A stretch of 64,000 bases of DNA. Source: Emydura subglobosa. Its lineage: Eukaryota > Chordata > Testudines > Chelidae. The translations under genes and the position numbers were made by a program. Numbering within the stretch: position 1 is the first letter of the stretch; each line of letters begins with the position of its first letter. Below the pieces are notes generated by a model that was not told the DNA's origin, did no database searches, and worked only from the letters and a program-made list of their open reading frames with translations. The stretch is taken from positions 4,193,176-4,257,175 of the forward strand of contig ML679963.1 in assembly GCA_007922225.1 (NCBI GenBank), written 5' to 3'. Shown here one piece after another: positions 1 to 11,531 of the stretch.

Positions 1-400
1 TCTATGACGTTATTATGGATTTACACTTGAGTAGCAGAGTGAGATTAAGACCCTGTATAGCACTGGTCATAGAAGGATCTCAAAGCCCTCTACTTTGACT
101 TTAAGGACCATAAAACATTAAGGTATTAGGCCATTGATTTTTTTAAGGATCACTAAAATCTTGAGGTACTAGAATTATTTTATGGGTAGGTGAATAGAGC
201 ACATTGAATCAGTGCCAAAATTGAAAATAATCCAGTCCTCTGCTCTAATTATTAAATTATCCTGTGTCTCTGTAAGGTCGTTAGTTTACAAGCAAAATCA
301 GGTCAATAAATAATATTGTTTTCCCAAAATAACAATATCAAACTCTAGGTTTGTAAAATCTCCATCTTGTGCAGAGGAATGGTCTGCAGAGAGCATGAGG
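1..400. other. Unannotated AT-rich intron
   Basis: Nothing is recognised except a short stretch near 65-105 (gaaggatctcaaagccc) that resembles the tail side of the reversed MIR-like SINEs seen elsewhere. Too short to call. Confidence 0.4.
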
Positions 401-1134
401 TTCATAGAAAACGTAGATATTATACAAAATAAAGGATTGGAAGGGACCACAATAGATCATCTAGTCCAGTCCCCTGCACTGAGGTAGGAATAAATGTTAT
501 ATAGACCACTCCTGACTGGTGTTATTCTAACCAGTTCTTAAAAACCTCCAATGATGGAGATTCCACAGTGTCCCTAGATAATTTGTTCCAGTGCTTAACT
601 ACCCTTGCAGTTAGGAAGCTTTTCCTAATGTCTAACCTAAATCTCCCTTGCTGCAATTTAAACCCATTACTTCTTGTCCTTTCTTCAGTTAAGGAGAACA
701 ATTTATTGCCCTCCTCTTTATAACAACCTTTTATGTACTTGAAGACTGTTATGTCCCCCGTTAGTCTTCCCTTCTCCAGATTAAACAAACTCATTTTTTT
801 TACTCTTTCCTCATAGGCCATGTTTTCTAGATCTTTAATAATTTTTGTTGCTCTCCTCTGGACTTTCTCCAGTTTTTCCACATCTTTCCTGAAGTGTGAT
901 ACTCCAGCTGAGGCCTTATCAGTGCTAAGTAGAGCAGAAGAATTACTTCTTGTATCCTGCATGCAATACCCCTGCTAATACATCCCAGAATGATGTTTGG
1001 TTTTTTTGCAGCTGTGTTACATTGTTGTCTCATATTTAGTTTGTGATCCATTATAAACCTCAGATCCTTTTCCGCAGTATTCCTTCCTAGGCAGTCATTA
1101 TCCATTTTGTATTTGTACAGTTGATTATTCCTTC
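401..1134 (-). mobile_element. CR1 LINE, 3' fragment with ORF2 C-terminus
   Basis: Truncated CR1 retroposon on the minus strand. The 3' end (low coordinates) carries the CR1 tail signature ggaagggaccacaatagatc with a ttcatag remnant at 401-407. Upstream on the minus strand it encodes the ORF2 C-terminal region: GRNTAEKDLRFIMDHKLNM, NTAAKKPNIILGCISRG, LALIRPQLEY, then DVEKLEKVQRRATKIIKDLE, YEERVKKMSLFNLEK and GFKLQQGRFRLDIRKSFLTA. The frame changes near 895-910, between LEYH and FRKDVEK, so it is a dead copy. It stops abruptly at about 1134, a 5' truncation typical of CR1. Confidence 0.93.
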
Positions 1135-1214
1135 AGCAGAGTGTAAGGTGAACTTTCAGCCACCTTTATACAGATACCTTAGCTTGCACTGTTTATAGTT
1201 TGGCCTTAATGTAA

Positions 1215-1424
1215 GGATATGTCTGCACTGGAACTGGAGGTATAATTTTCAGATGAGGTAAACATACCCATGCTATCTCTGATCAAGTTTGCATGCTAAA
1301 AATAGAAGGGTGGACACAGCAATGTGAGCAGTGGGATGGGTTAGCTGTCCTGAGTATGATCCCATCTGAAACCTTAAGTACATTCTCAGGCGGCTATCCT
1401 TCCAATTCCAGTGTAGACGTACAC
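1215..1424. mobile_element. PIF/Harbinger-like MITE with TAA target duplication
   Basis: Terminal inverted repeats of about 24 bp: the left end reads ggatatgtctgcactgg, and the reverse complement of the right end reads gtgtacgtctacactgg; 5 of 24 positions differ. TAA flanks both sides (1212-1214 and 1425-1427), the 3-bp duplication type of PIF/Harbinger. The 210-bp interior has no coding potential. Confidence 0.65.
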
Positions 1425-1427
1425 TAA

Positions 1428-2125
1428 TATCTGTCTCTATATTTGTACATATTAGCAAGACAAATTAAAAAATACATATTCGAGCATCCCTGAATATAGA
1501 ATATGCTATCTCCAACACCAATCTGTTCAAGAACAATGGCAATCACCTTAAATCCTTTCCACCTTCTTTTCTGCATCTTCCTGTAAGATTTGGGAGAAAG
1601 TCATCATTTTGCAGATTATTTTAAATGGTCTTGCTATAATTTAGCTGAATATCAAGCTCAACAATTACTTTTAACAGACATTAGAATAGCATTTGTGCTG
1701 CAAGTTTCTTTTTCATGAAATATTGGCTATTTCATGACTGTTTTGTTTCATTGTAATTCTTACATTTTCCTTGAAAGTAGATCATAGAGAAGAATCCAAA
1801 CTGCTTTGATAGAATATACCTTAATATCCCAGATGTTTTATCAATATGGCAGTATCCAAGAGACCTAAGCAAGGTTCCTCCTGCTTACCGTGATCTTAGC
1901 TGGTGATTATTACAGTGAACAAATGAGATTCCTTACTGTCAAATTAGAGAATCAGAATTCACAGGGTTGGGAACTGGGACAAACAGGTAAGTCAAGACTT
2001 TCCTAAATGATTGCCAAGTCTTTTGTGACCACTTTCTGAAATGTCTGCAATTAAATTTTTAGATTATATTTAGAGTTTTTCTTTATTTGGGGAAATGGCA
2101 GATTGCCAGCCTGTTGTTCTAGTCA
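1428..2125. other. Unannotated intron
   Basis: AT-rich sequence with no repeat or coding signal that I recognise. Confidence 0.5.
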
Positions 2126-2410
2126 CATCGCCACTGCTGTTTGAATCACTACATTGGCTTATGATCTCCTTTGGGATCAAATTCACCTCCTTATCCTCAT
2201 TTTCAATGCTGCACCTACCTATGGTTTTTGGTTTCTTCCCTGCTATGCTCTGTGCTCTGCCAACTTGTCACTGCTTGACATTCCTCTGTTCAATTCTGAG
2301 CTTGTTTAGCTGATGCTTCTTCATGGGATATCCTTCCTGATCCTATATGACAGATCCTCCTTCAAATCCCTCCTTGATTTATTTGTTTCCAGCAGCCTTC
2401 TGATGCTGAC
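2126..2410 (+). mobile_element. L2-type LINE ORF2 C-terminal fragment
   Basis: The plus-strand translation shows SLHWLMISFGIKFTSLSSF, like the HWLPI..R..FK block of L2 LINE ORF2. About 200 bp later tcctccttcaaatccctcct (SSFKSLL) matches the block near the L2 ORF2 C-terminus. Between them the frame is broken by a stop after LSLFS. An old, decayed relic. Confidence 0.7.
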
Positions 2411-2689
2411 TCATTCCAGCCCACTCTTGATTAACTTTGCTTCCACAAACTATAAATATTAACCAATGAAAATAATGTCAATAATAATAAAAGGAACCAA
2501 CAAGATTTGCTCATTCCCTTGCAGTGCTATGTCTAACAAGTACCTGCCCTAAGTAGCTCAAAATCTGTCTTTTTTGTATATAAAGCACCGGCACACACCT
2601 ATGTTGCTAAAAAAGGTGGTAATAATAATTAATAATGAATTTGTCAAATGCTGAGTTTTGCTGTGTCTTTAGATCTCACTGCACTTAGT

Positions 2690-2970
2690 TCAGAAACAAT
2701 GGCTGCACACCTTACACTATTTCAGTAATTATTCTTAGCATTCCTGTGGTGCCATTTGTCCAAGCATCTCCAAGCTCTGTTGTTATCAGGCTCATTAACC
2801 AACCCTATGAGGTACACAAGTTTTATTATTCCTGTTTTACAGGTGGGGAAGCTGAACTAATTGATCTCCACAGGGTCAACCAGAAAGCCTGTGAATAGAT
2901 CCAGGAATAGAACTTAGGTCTATTGATTCCCATTTCTAGCCCCTATCTTCAAGACCATCCTCTTATGGTT
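2690..2970 (-). repeat. MIR-like SINE, reversed
   Basis: Reverse complement of the MIR core: ttattcctgttttacaggtg followed by gggaagctgaac, then a gggtcaacc..gcctgtgaa block and gatccaggaatagaac. The core between about 2790 and 2965 is clear; the ends are uncertain. Confidence 0.75.
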
Positions 2971-4094
2971 TATGTTTGCTACACCTTAGCAAGGTAAAAG
3001 TATTTCATATACTTAGTCCTGCTAATCAGAAAATCATTTTTTTCAGTTGTCCTGGGAGAGTTAGAAGCTAAAAAGGAGATAAGTCATGTGAATATGTTCC
3101 TTGTCTCAAACCCCTTCCATTTTTGTATTAATTTCTTAAGTAGCTGTTTAAAAAGAAAGGATTGGATAGTTCAGGGAATTGTCATATGTCTAGGTTGCAT
3201 GTTTTGGATCTGGACCAAAAGTCATTACTGTCTGATGGCTGGTTGTTTTGTGGGACAAGAGTTGGCATTTTCAGTTTTGTTCCCAGTGTATAGATGTCCA
3301 TATAATGAAATTAGTGTTAGAGGCCACGGTCCTACAGTTGGATCCACATGGGTGGTACCTTGCACACATTCATAGTGCTTTTCTCTTCTCTTCAGTTCAT
3401 GTGGATCCAATTGCAATATGAGAGCTATGATTATTATTCATTAGACATCTCCCTTGCTGGGTAGCAGTCAGGAGGCAAAATAGACAATTCCTCCTGATGA
3501 TACCTCCTGGGTGGCCCATTGTAAGGGCAGTATAGGGAAAACTTGCACTGCTGTTGTTCATATTGTAGATGTCCTTTTGAATAAGTCGAATTCTTCATTC
3601 TCCTGGACTGTTAATCCAAGGCCTCTCACAAGCACTAAAATTGAGGAAGAAAAATTGAAATATTTTAGAAATGTGAGTGCACACATTTTAATTGATATAA
3701 TTGCTCTCTGACACTCTGAAATCAGTTTTTAATATATACTGTGCAGTAAAATAATAATTACCATAGCAACACATACTACCTCTGAAATATAGTTCATCCT
3801 TTCAAAAGGATAGAAACATAAAGCCTGAACTATTGGCACAGTTCAAAGTAATGAGTGTTTCTTCACCTTCTTTCAAATCATTATCTTTGAAAGCTGCAAA
3901 GAGAAGTCATAAAGTAAATAGCAATCAAGTGTTGCTCTCACAGTTCCTGTTTAGTTAGGGCTGGGTAAGTGGCTTGTATATCTTGTGCTGAAAATAGCCA
4001 AGTGATAGTATTATTAAAACCCATCCAGAGTAAGAATTGCATTTGAGATAGGTGAATGTTATGGAAGTTTTCTTGGTTCCCCTTAATTCCTACC
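2971..4094. other. Unannotated intron with one inverted repeat
   Basis: Only the inverted repeat at 3335-3413 stands out. The plus-strand reading frame at 3088-3375 resembles no known protein. Confidence 0.45.
3335..3413. repeat. Inverted repeat with 16-bp arms
   Basis: The left arm cagttggatccacatg (3335-3350) and right arm catgtggatccaattg (3398-3413) are reverse complements with one mismatch, separated by 47 bp. It could be the core of a small foldback MITE or a chance palindrome. No target duplication is obvious. Confidence 0.6.
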
Positions 4095-4145
4095 CTAATT
4101 AGAAGCACTAGTCATGGATCATGACCCCATTATGTTATGTGCTAG
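4095..4145 (-). repeat. L2 LINE 3' tail fragment
   Basis: The stretch cactagtcatggatcatgac followed by cccattatgttatgtgctag is the reverse of the L2-type tail also seen at 16225-16402 (tgctttgcacaatggaccc). Only about 50 bp remain. Confidence 0.55.
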
Positions 4146-5159
4146 TGATGCTTTCCATGGTAATGAGGCAACTCACCACCACCTTCCCTTAGCATCCTGA
4201 AACCACCAGCCTCTGGCAATACAAGTAGTGCCTTCCAGGCCTCCACAGGCTTTGCTTTCTCAGTACAGGTTAGAAAAAGGCACAAGCCAGCCCCAAGTCC
4301 TCTGAATGTTCCCTATAATGTCCAGCCCCTTATCCCCTGAACACTCACAGAAATACCAGTCCTGCTGTTTCCAAAGAAACAGTATATATCAGCTTGTCAG
4401 ATTCAGCTTAGGATCACTACTTTGCTTAACACCACAGAACTTAAATATATTTATAGTGAAAAGAGGACTAAGTTTATTAGCAAGGAATAGAAATTCAATT
4501 GATAGTGAGTCTCACTACTAGAAACAAAATGGTTACATATAACAAAAAATCATAACACAGTTTCTAGAGACTAACCTTCACTAACACGTTACTTTTCTGT
4601 CTAAAGAAGCTTATCTCACCCAAAATTCTCTCCAGTATTTTTAACCAAGCCTGGTTGTTGACACCCCTCTTTCATGAAGCAAACTTGCTGTTCAGTTACT
4701 TCTTAGGTGAAGGATGACAGGGTGTGATCTTTGTCCCCCAATTATACTAGAGCAAACCTCTGATGAGCACCTCCAGATAGAGTTCCCCTGAACACCTGGG
4801 TGTTTGCTTCTTCCTGTTACTTGTCTCTCTTTGAAATTTTCACAAACCTTCATTAGCCAAATGATTTAGACTGGTGAGAGGAGACCTACTGTGAACTATA
4901 CAGTACTTTAATTTACGTGTTAATAGCCAGATAGATAAACATTTTTTATTTGACAAAAAACCTGTTTCTCATCTTTGCTGGTGACCAGTCCCCTTTAAGA
5001 ACTAATTTTCAGTATATATACACAAGTCTTTACATAACATCCATACATGTATTTTGCAGTGATATTGATGACCACTGTGATGCTGGCTCATTTGAAACCT
5101 CATATGACACACTTTGCTGAACTAGAATGTGCTTACCAGACCCAGGTGGTCACTGTAGC
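4146..5159. other. Unannotated intron
   Basis: About 1 kb without a recognised repeat, RNA or coding signal. Confidence 0.45.
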
Positions 5160-6150
5160 CCTCTGAACCTCCTTGCCAGTTGGCATTAAGAGGTTCTTGG
5201 GTCTTAGGGTTCTACTTACACAGAACAAGAAGACAGTCCCTGCCCCAAGAGCCTATACTGTCACTATAAACTAGAGACAACAAATGGAGATGGACAGATG
5301 GGGAAGCACAAGGGAACAATAAGACAGTAGTGATAAGCATGACAGGCAGTGGTCTCAGCACATCAGCAGTCTAGCCATTGTCAAGTTTTTTTGTAGGCAT
5401 CACAGAAAAGGAGTTTTTAAGGTTTTGAAGAAGGATAATGTGTTAGTTTTGCAGATATTTACAGGGCCTCAGCATGAGGGGCATGCTGGGTGAAATCACA
5501 AAGGTGCTTGTATGAAAATTTAACAAGTGGGCAATAGAGGCTGGCATCAAGAGCTTATATGGAGGCAGGAGTCAATATCTCAATACTAAAGGAGAGAGAA
5601 GATAGATTGGAGATTTTAGGATGGAATTGGAGGAGAGGAACTGCAGTGACTGTAAACAGCCAATTCAGTGAGCTCAAAGATAAAAGGGAAATGGGGCAGT
5701 AACTGGAGAGTCATGTGGGGTCAAAGGTGAGATTTTTTTAAAATGGGAGAGTCTAAAGCAGTGGTGCCCAAACTTTTCCTGTCTCGCCCCCTTTTACCAG
5801 TAACGGAATCTGTCCGCGTCCCGCTTCCATTACAGCACAGCCAAGGCTTCCTCAGTAGTGGAGCTTGGGCTGAAGGTGGAGTGGGGGATGGGAACTGAGG
5901 ATTGGGGAGAGCTGGGGCTAGAGGTGCAGCTGGCCTGGCGGTGGAGAAGGGGATGGAGTGGAGCTGGAGCTGGGCTGGGAGCAGAGCAGGGCTGGAAGTG
6001 TGGCGCTCTCTCCCTGCCACCCATGGGGGCTGTCCTGGGCCCCACTGAATGTTCCTCCGGGACCCCCTAGGGGGGCGCGCCCCCGAGTTTGGGGCCACTG
6101 GTCTAAAGCATGCTCACCCCTGCTCCCCAAAAGAAAAGACACATTCTTCT
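5160..6150 (-). mobile_element. L2-type LINE fragment, split by a hAT element
   Basis: Read on the minus strand from high to low coordinates, it gives a reverse-transcriptase N-terminal motif (SPILKK, then with a frameshift FDPT and LSSYCPISLL at about 5755-5660), a deletion-rich middle, an ORF2 C-terminal remnant (FKTLKT, then YKKLDN-like, near 5430-5390), and an L2-type 3' UTR (reverse of agacagtccctgccccaaga at about 5231-5250). Stops and frameshifts show it is dead. The hAT element at 5759-6100 interrupts the RT coding part; sequence continues on the far side. Confidence 0.75.
5759..6100. mobile_element. hAT-type non-autonomous element with perfect 8-bp TSD
   Basis: Ends cagtggtgcccaaact and, reversed from the other side, cagtggccccaaactc form imperfect inverted repeats. 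The 8-bp duplication GTCTAAAG is identical at 5751-5758 and 6101-6108, the hallmark of hAT transposition. The 342-bp interior is GC-rich (GGAGCTGGAGCTGGG-type repeats) and encodes nothing credible: the open frames on both strands follow from the base composition. Inserted in the L2 LINE listed separately. Confidence 0.93.
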
Positions 6151-6420
6151 ACTATCCTGTAAGGCTCCATATTGTAATAATCTTCCCTCCAGCTAAGAAG
6201 AACAAATAATACTGCCATCAGTCAGCTGCAGAGATTTGCTGGAGTGACTCAGGAAGGTCCATTCCAGAATACATGGATTTTTCAAAAAAGCTATAAGGGA
6301 AATCAGGTAGTTCATATGTTGTGCCTTACAAACCCCGACAAAATCCTTGTTGCCTTCCAGAAGACTTACGTGTCCATGAATTATATGACAGATTTTTTTA
6401 GCTAAGACAGAACTCTGTGT

Positions 6421-6454
<34 letters not shown>

Positions 6455-7438
6455 ATCAGCATGCCATAGTTTGTTAGTTATCAAGTTAGTTCACATCTTA
6501 ACCACTTTCCATAAAGCCAATGCTAAAATCCACATGAAATGCTTGACTATGTACATATTCATGCTTGCTTATATATTGAGAACCTTGTGGTTTTTCTTTG
6601 CATTTATTTTACTTGAAAATTACTGCTGGCAAAGTTCAGAGTTTTCAGCCTCAGTGTGATTTTTTTGAAAGGAAAAAAAAAAAATTTGGGTAAGGGAAAA
6701 CTTGTTTCTGCCAATTTTAAAGTATGAGTACAAAAATATCAGTGGCCCCAGATGTTTGAATTTGTGCTCTTTTTGTAGCCTAATGGACAGAAGTATAATT
6801 GAAGAGGCATTTGCCCTGCAGGAGCTAGAGAGCTACTGAACTGGGTGAATGATGGATGACTAAACTAAAAATGGCTTTCTTTCAAAAATGAAATTTTGCA
6901 GGTCACTAATCCTTAAGGTAGGGCCTTTGGTTTATTGGCCTTTTTTATTTGTGAGGGGCAGAACCTGTAACAGGTGATTACTTTGTTTAGAAAAGTGGTT
7001 ATTGCACATACTCTGCATCTTTTCTTTTCCAACAACAATTTCATATTGTTCATATTGTTGTTCATACTGTACACGCAGACAGGACAGGTGTTAGACCCAA
7101 AATAGGTAGTAAAACCTTTTAAGGATTCACTTACAGTCTACCACCTCAGTTATGTAGGAATATGAAACCCACCCTGCCCTAAACCTCCAAAATTCATTGT
7201 TGTAATGGAGTGTCATTGCTCCATCAATTTAAAAATTGTTTCTTACTATGTTCTTACACTGTGTCCATCACCACAGTGGAAAGGCCAAGTCAGTGTTGAG
7301 TTTTACATTTAGAAGTGAAGATGCTTAAATTTGTGGGCCTTATTACTTCTATGAAAGGGAGTTAGAGCTCTGCAAAGAAAATTCTATCCCAAGCACTTAG
7401 TAGTCTCATCTTTGTAATTGACTAGATCCATAATACCT
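6151..7438. other. Unannotated intron with a TG microsatellite
   Basis: Apart from the (TG)n tract and a short A run near 6672-6684, nothing is recognised. Confidence 0.45.
6414..6452 (+). repeat. (TG)n microsatellite
   Basis: An almost uninterrupted TG run of about 16 units. Open frames across it on both strands (CVCVCV and THTHTH) are artefacts of the dinucleotide. Confidence 0.97.
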
Positions 7439-7558
7439 AGGGTAACCAGATAGCAAGTATGAAAAATCGAGACGGAGTGGGAAGTAATAGATGCCTATAT
7501 AAGAAAAAGCCCCAAATATCGGGACTATCCCTATAAAATTGGGACATGTGGTCACCCT
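7439..7558 (-). mobile_element. Small MITE with AGGGT(G/A)ACCA termini
   Basis: Left end agggtaaccagatagc and right end reversed agggtgaccacatgtc are inverted repeats. The 120-bp interior (cccaaatatcgggactatcc) matches a short high-copy reptile MITE that I recall as common in turtle genomes. The superfamily is not settled: no clean target duplication is visible. Confidence 0.75.
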
Positions 7559-7917
7559 AATAATATCTGATGAATGTAGCTGTCATAGCAGATCACTGAG
7601 AGCAGTCTATCCCCTTGTTCTTAAAAAGTATTTTAATGGATTTAGTCTATAGATTAAAACTGTTCTTTACACTTAAAACAACAAAAGGCCACAAATTTGC
7701 AGTTGTGGCTGAAACCTTGTCTTTAACTCATTTTATTGTGCCTTGTTGTTGCAGCTCATATAGTACTCTGAGCATGTCAGAAGAGTGCATGATAAATTGA
7801 AATGAGTAGACACAACTTTCTAATGCTTTAGAGTCAGAATGAAAAGTTTCTGCTTTGCTAGAGTATTGCACAATAAATGTACAATGAGGGTTTATGCTTT
7901 CTGCTGAGTCATCTAGA

Positions 7918-7980
7918 TTTGGCCACTGTCTGAGACAGGATACTGGATTAGATGGACTATCTGTCGAGGTACTTATTCCA
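7918..7980 (+). repeat. CR1-like LINE 3'-end fragment
   Basis: ggccactgtctgagacagga followed by tactggattagatggac matches the 3' tail family that recurs at 25018-25310, 30843-30925, 39957-40035 and 50880-50955. Confidence 0.6.
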
Positions 7981-8051
7981 CATTTACCGTTGGTCTATTC
8001 TGGTGTGGCAATATGTATGCTACCAGTAAGTTAAAGATGGAGTGAGAACCA

Positions 8052-8112
8052 CAGGGCCAAATTCTGCCCTCAGTTACACCTGTATGACTTAATTTGCATA
8101 ACTGAGAGCCAA
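8052..8112. repeat. Foldback MITE fragment
   Basis: ccaaattctgccctcagtta, then cacctgtatgac, then gcataactgag forms a weak palindrome like the foldback element at 48118-48217. A partial copy. Confidence 0.4.
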
Positions 8113-8139
8113 GTCCTCTGTACTAAATATCCTTGTCAT

Positions 8140-8560
8140 TAGGTTGTTGGCCCTATTAAGGGGAGTCTGGGCCCAGGTACCTGTAATGAGCTAATTTAAG
8201 GGGGGAAAGCCCACCTGGATGGTTAATAGAATAACCAGTACCTTGGCCTGATAACAGGCCATCAGGAGTTAATTACGGGGAGGTACTCACATAGAGAAAA
8301 GTTCTTCTAAGGAAGAGGAGCTCCCAGAGACCACAGGCCCCAAAAATGAGTGCTGGACAACCTATCAGGACATGGGAAGATATTTACTTATATTTATAAA
8401 GTAGAACCCAGCAGGGGAATTGGATCTTAAACTCTTTTGGACTGTGTGGAGTTCTTAAAGGGCCTTGAAAGAGGAGAAACTTAGGCAGGGAGAGCCTGCA
8501 ATGCCACATTTGGTCAGCAGGGGATGCTACAGAGAGGTAAATTCTGCAGCACCTGAACTA
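8140..8560 (+). repeat. Unclassified purine-rich interspersed-repeat candidate
   Basis: A stretch of Gly/Arg-rich character (ggaagaggagctcccagaga, gggagagcctgcaatg) with a base composition unlike the AT-rich flanks. It resembles in style the block at 17400-17700 and could be an old LTR or other retroelement piece. I cannot place it in a family and saw no terminal repeats. Confidence 0.3.
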
Positions 8561-9773
8561 ATTTATTTTTGTGTTTCTGTGGGTGATTTGATATTTGTTA
8601 CATTCCATTCAGCAAGTTTGTAGCTCTTTCAGAGAGAGTAATTAAATTTGTGTTTCAGTGTTTCAAATAATTACTGTCCCAGTGAGTGGAATGATGTCTT
8701 TAACTTGATAACTATTGGCACAGCATGTGCACGATGCAAATTCGGAGAACAAAAAACTCAGTTTTGCAAATAAACACAGAATTATGCCTTTTTTCATCTA
8801 CATGTTAATGCCTTGAAATGCTAAGGGCCTGAAAGTATTTCTTTCTCTGCAATGGTGACTTAGCCAGTTTTCTAATAATGCACAATTTGTTCTTGATTTT
8901 TATGTTTAGGTTCTTTTGGCACAGTGAATTTCACACTTTTTCCTGGATGTTTCTAGGGGACAACATTTGTCATTTTCAGTGGCTGATTTCAGCCCCAGAA
9001 TTGATTATAGCAGCAGCAATTAAATCCATTTTGAAAGGGAGTCCTTTTCAGACATATGTATGCATACATCACTGTGGATAGAAGCAAGTGCATGTTTTCA
9101 TTTGCAGCTTAAACTGCTTCTTTGTTCATTTTCCTTTTTCCTTTGCCTTTGCTTTCAATGTTTCCATAACAACAGGAAGAACTATTGTAAACTATTTTCG
9201 TATTTTTCAGTGACATATTCAGTTTGGCTCCCCTATCTTTCCTCTTTGTTTGGTATTGATATTGAAAAGGATATAAATTGGATCATATAATGTGAAGAAT
9301 GGTGTTCCCTCTTTCCTCCTTATGAAATGTTGGTAAAGTATTGGTAGATCAGGAATTATTTCTGATTTAATTTAATATAATCAAATCAAAATTTTCTGGA
9401 GGCTCATCTATAGTCTTCACATTTTCCACACTTTATTCCTCTCTTATTCTGTGGTTGAACATAATAGCAACCCAACCTTGAATCTGAGAACACTGGACAG
9501 AGACCTGCCAGCATTTCTGTGAGCTCTGCCCAGAAGTGATCAGCTGGTAATGACATGATGTGCTCAGAGAGCACTTCCTGCACACATTAAGCACATTCTT
9601 AAGAATGAGATTGGCCAAACACTGGAATATGTGACATGCTTTAGATGATGTACATTTCTAACTGTGCTTTCTGGTGAAAAGAGCTTTGTTTTATTTTTAA
9701 CCAGATTTGTCTGTGTGGAGGTGTAAATTTTATCATTCCTCTTTTCCCTGTTTATCTTTAGAGATAATTAATT
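8561..9773. other. Unannotated intron
   Basis: AT-rich. Short open frames are present but nothing resembles a known protein or repeat. Confidence 0.45.
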
Positions 9774-10356
9774 GGATGGGGGGAAGCAATCGATGTGATA
9801 TACCTCGATTTTGGTAAGGCTTTTGATACAGTTCTATATGACATTCTCATAAACAAACTAGGGAAATGTGGGTTAGATGCAATTACTATAAGGTGGGTGC
9901 ACAAGTGGTTGAAAGACCATGCTCGAAGAGTAGTTATCAACGATTTGCTGTCAAACTGGGAGGGCATATTTAGTGCGGTCCAGCTGAGGTCAGTCATGAG
10001 TCCCATACTATCCAATATTGGCTTGGATAATGTAGTAGAGAGTATGCTTATAAAATTTGCAGATAATACCAAACTGGGAGGGGTTACAAGCACTTTGGAG
10101 GACACATTTAACATTCAGAATGACCTTCACAAATTGGAGAATAGGTGTGAATTCAACAAGAGGAAATTCACTAAAGACAAGTTCAAAGTATTTCACTTAG
10201 GAAGGAAAAATCAAATGCACAGCTACAAAATGGGGAATAACTAGCTAGGTAGTAGTACTGCTGAAAAGAATCAGGGGGTTATAGTGAACTGCAAACTGAA
10301 TACGAGTTGCCAATGTGATGCAGCTGCAAAAAAGGCTGATATGATTCTGGAGTGTA
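9774..10356 (+). mobile_element. CR1 LINE reverse-transcriptase fragment
   Basis: Translation gives VIYLDFGKAFDTVLYDILIN, then KLGKCGLD, a degraded PQGSV-like region, KFADNTKLGG, KFKVFHLGRKN and DAAAKKADMILECTN: the CR1 ORF2 RT domain. The catalytic YxDD-equivalent reads FADN instead of FADD, an internal deletion removes the block before it, and a stop (TAG at 10242-10244) follows MGNN. It is dead. Confidence 0.93.
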
Positions 10357-10500
10357 CTAACTCCTTATTGTCCTTAACTCTGTTGGCTATAGATTTCTTC
10401 TTGTGTCTGTTGGCTTCCCTTATCAGTTTTCTACAATTACTAACTTCTGATTTATATTCATTACTATCAACTTTTGGAAGCATCTGTCATTTCCATCTAC
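10357..10500 (-). mobile_element. CR1 LINE pre-RT fragment in inverted orientation
   Basis: The minus strand encodes VSNCRKLIREANRHKKKSIA followed by NRVKDNKE, like the region of CR1 ORF2 between endonuclease and RT. It abuts the plus-strand RT fragment end to end at about 10357. Confidence 0.65.
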
Positions 10501-11531
10501 AGTGAAACATGCCTGTTCATCTGGGCTTCCATTATTACAATTACTGGATCTCAAATCTCAGATTCTTGGGCTTCAATGTGCCCAAGATGATGTCGTGTAG
10601 GCAGAACACTTGATTCATGTTGCCATGTATATATAATACAGCCTGAATGCCATTAAAATGGAGCACAAACAACAAGATGAAAGGTTTGGCCAGCAACAGC
10701 ATACCAGACCCTAACAGAGAAGCTCACTATTAAGGTGTGGGGAGAGGCCTAGGATAGCAGGTGCAGAAGTCTGATGTATCACTGTGGTATTAATTAGATA
10801 ATGTTTATAAAGTAATTTGTACATGAAAAGGGATATAAATACCAAGTATTAGTTATTATGATACTAGCATCACAGCTGAACTTGTCCTGTGAATAATAGT
10901 TATTAATAAACCTAGAACAGGATGTACTCTTGCATTCTTATTTCAGTATATTTTCAGAATTAAATTATCATATATTCATTTGTCGTTTTTGGAATTCTGG
11001 TAAAATCAATATCTAGTTTTATAAGAAAAATAAATTAATTATGGAAACAAAAGAGAAATATATAGCAAATGGACTCTGCTTTTATGGAACTTCTCACATT
11101 TATCCCTTGCATTAATATATCAACAGATGCTTTCTTCTTGACATTGGAGTTGTATTCTATTAGGGTTTTTCAATGTATATTATTAGATTTTAATGAGTTG
11201 TGGCAGCAGAACCAAATTATTGGGAAAAATACTCAAGACTGGGTTTTGCCTTTTGTATTGTTAGCTGGTGTCTTAAACTGTAGGCGTCTGTGTGACTATG
11301 AAATGTCCTATGTTAAAACACTGGCAATTTACCTGTCTCTGCATGACGTTAGTAATTATTGATCAACAGACACAAAGTGAACGATTTTATGCTGTTTTAG
11401 AAGTGGTGTGGGTGTTGGATGCATTTACTGTAATTACGTATTTACAGCTAACACCAGAACCTGGAAAAGAAGATCCTGTTCTCAATGTTTTTCCCTCTTT
11501 GAACTTGAAAGATCAGAGAATATCTTTCATT
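10501..11531. other. Unannotated intron
   Basis: A possible SINE tail at 10800-10860 (gggatataaataccaagtat before tagttattatg). Otherwise nothing recognised. Confidence 0.4.

Noticed and set aside
5721..6209. Several overlapping frames of 70-125 codons
   Set aside because: They lie mostly inside the GC-rich hAT element. Only the short SPILKK piece at the low end is meaningful, and it is L2 LINE.
6193..6659. Open frames on both strands across the TG tract
   Set aside because: They read through a dinucleotide repeat (CVCVCV and THTHTH) and show no protein similarity.
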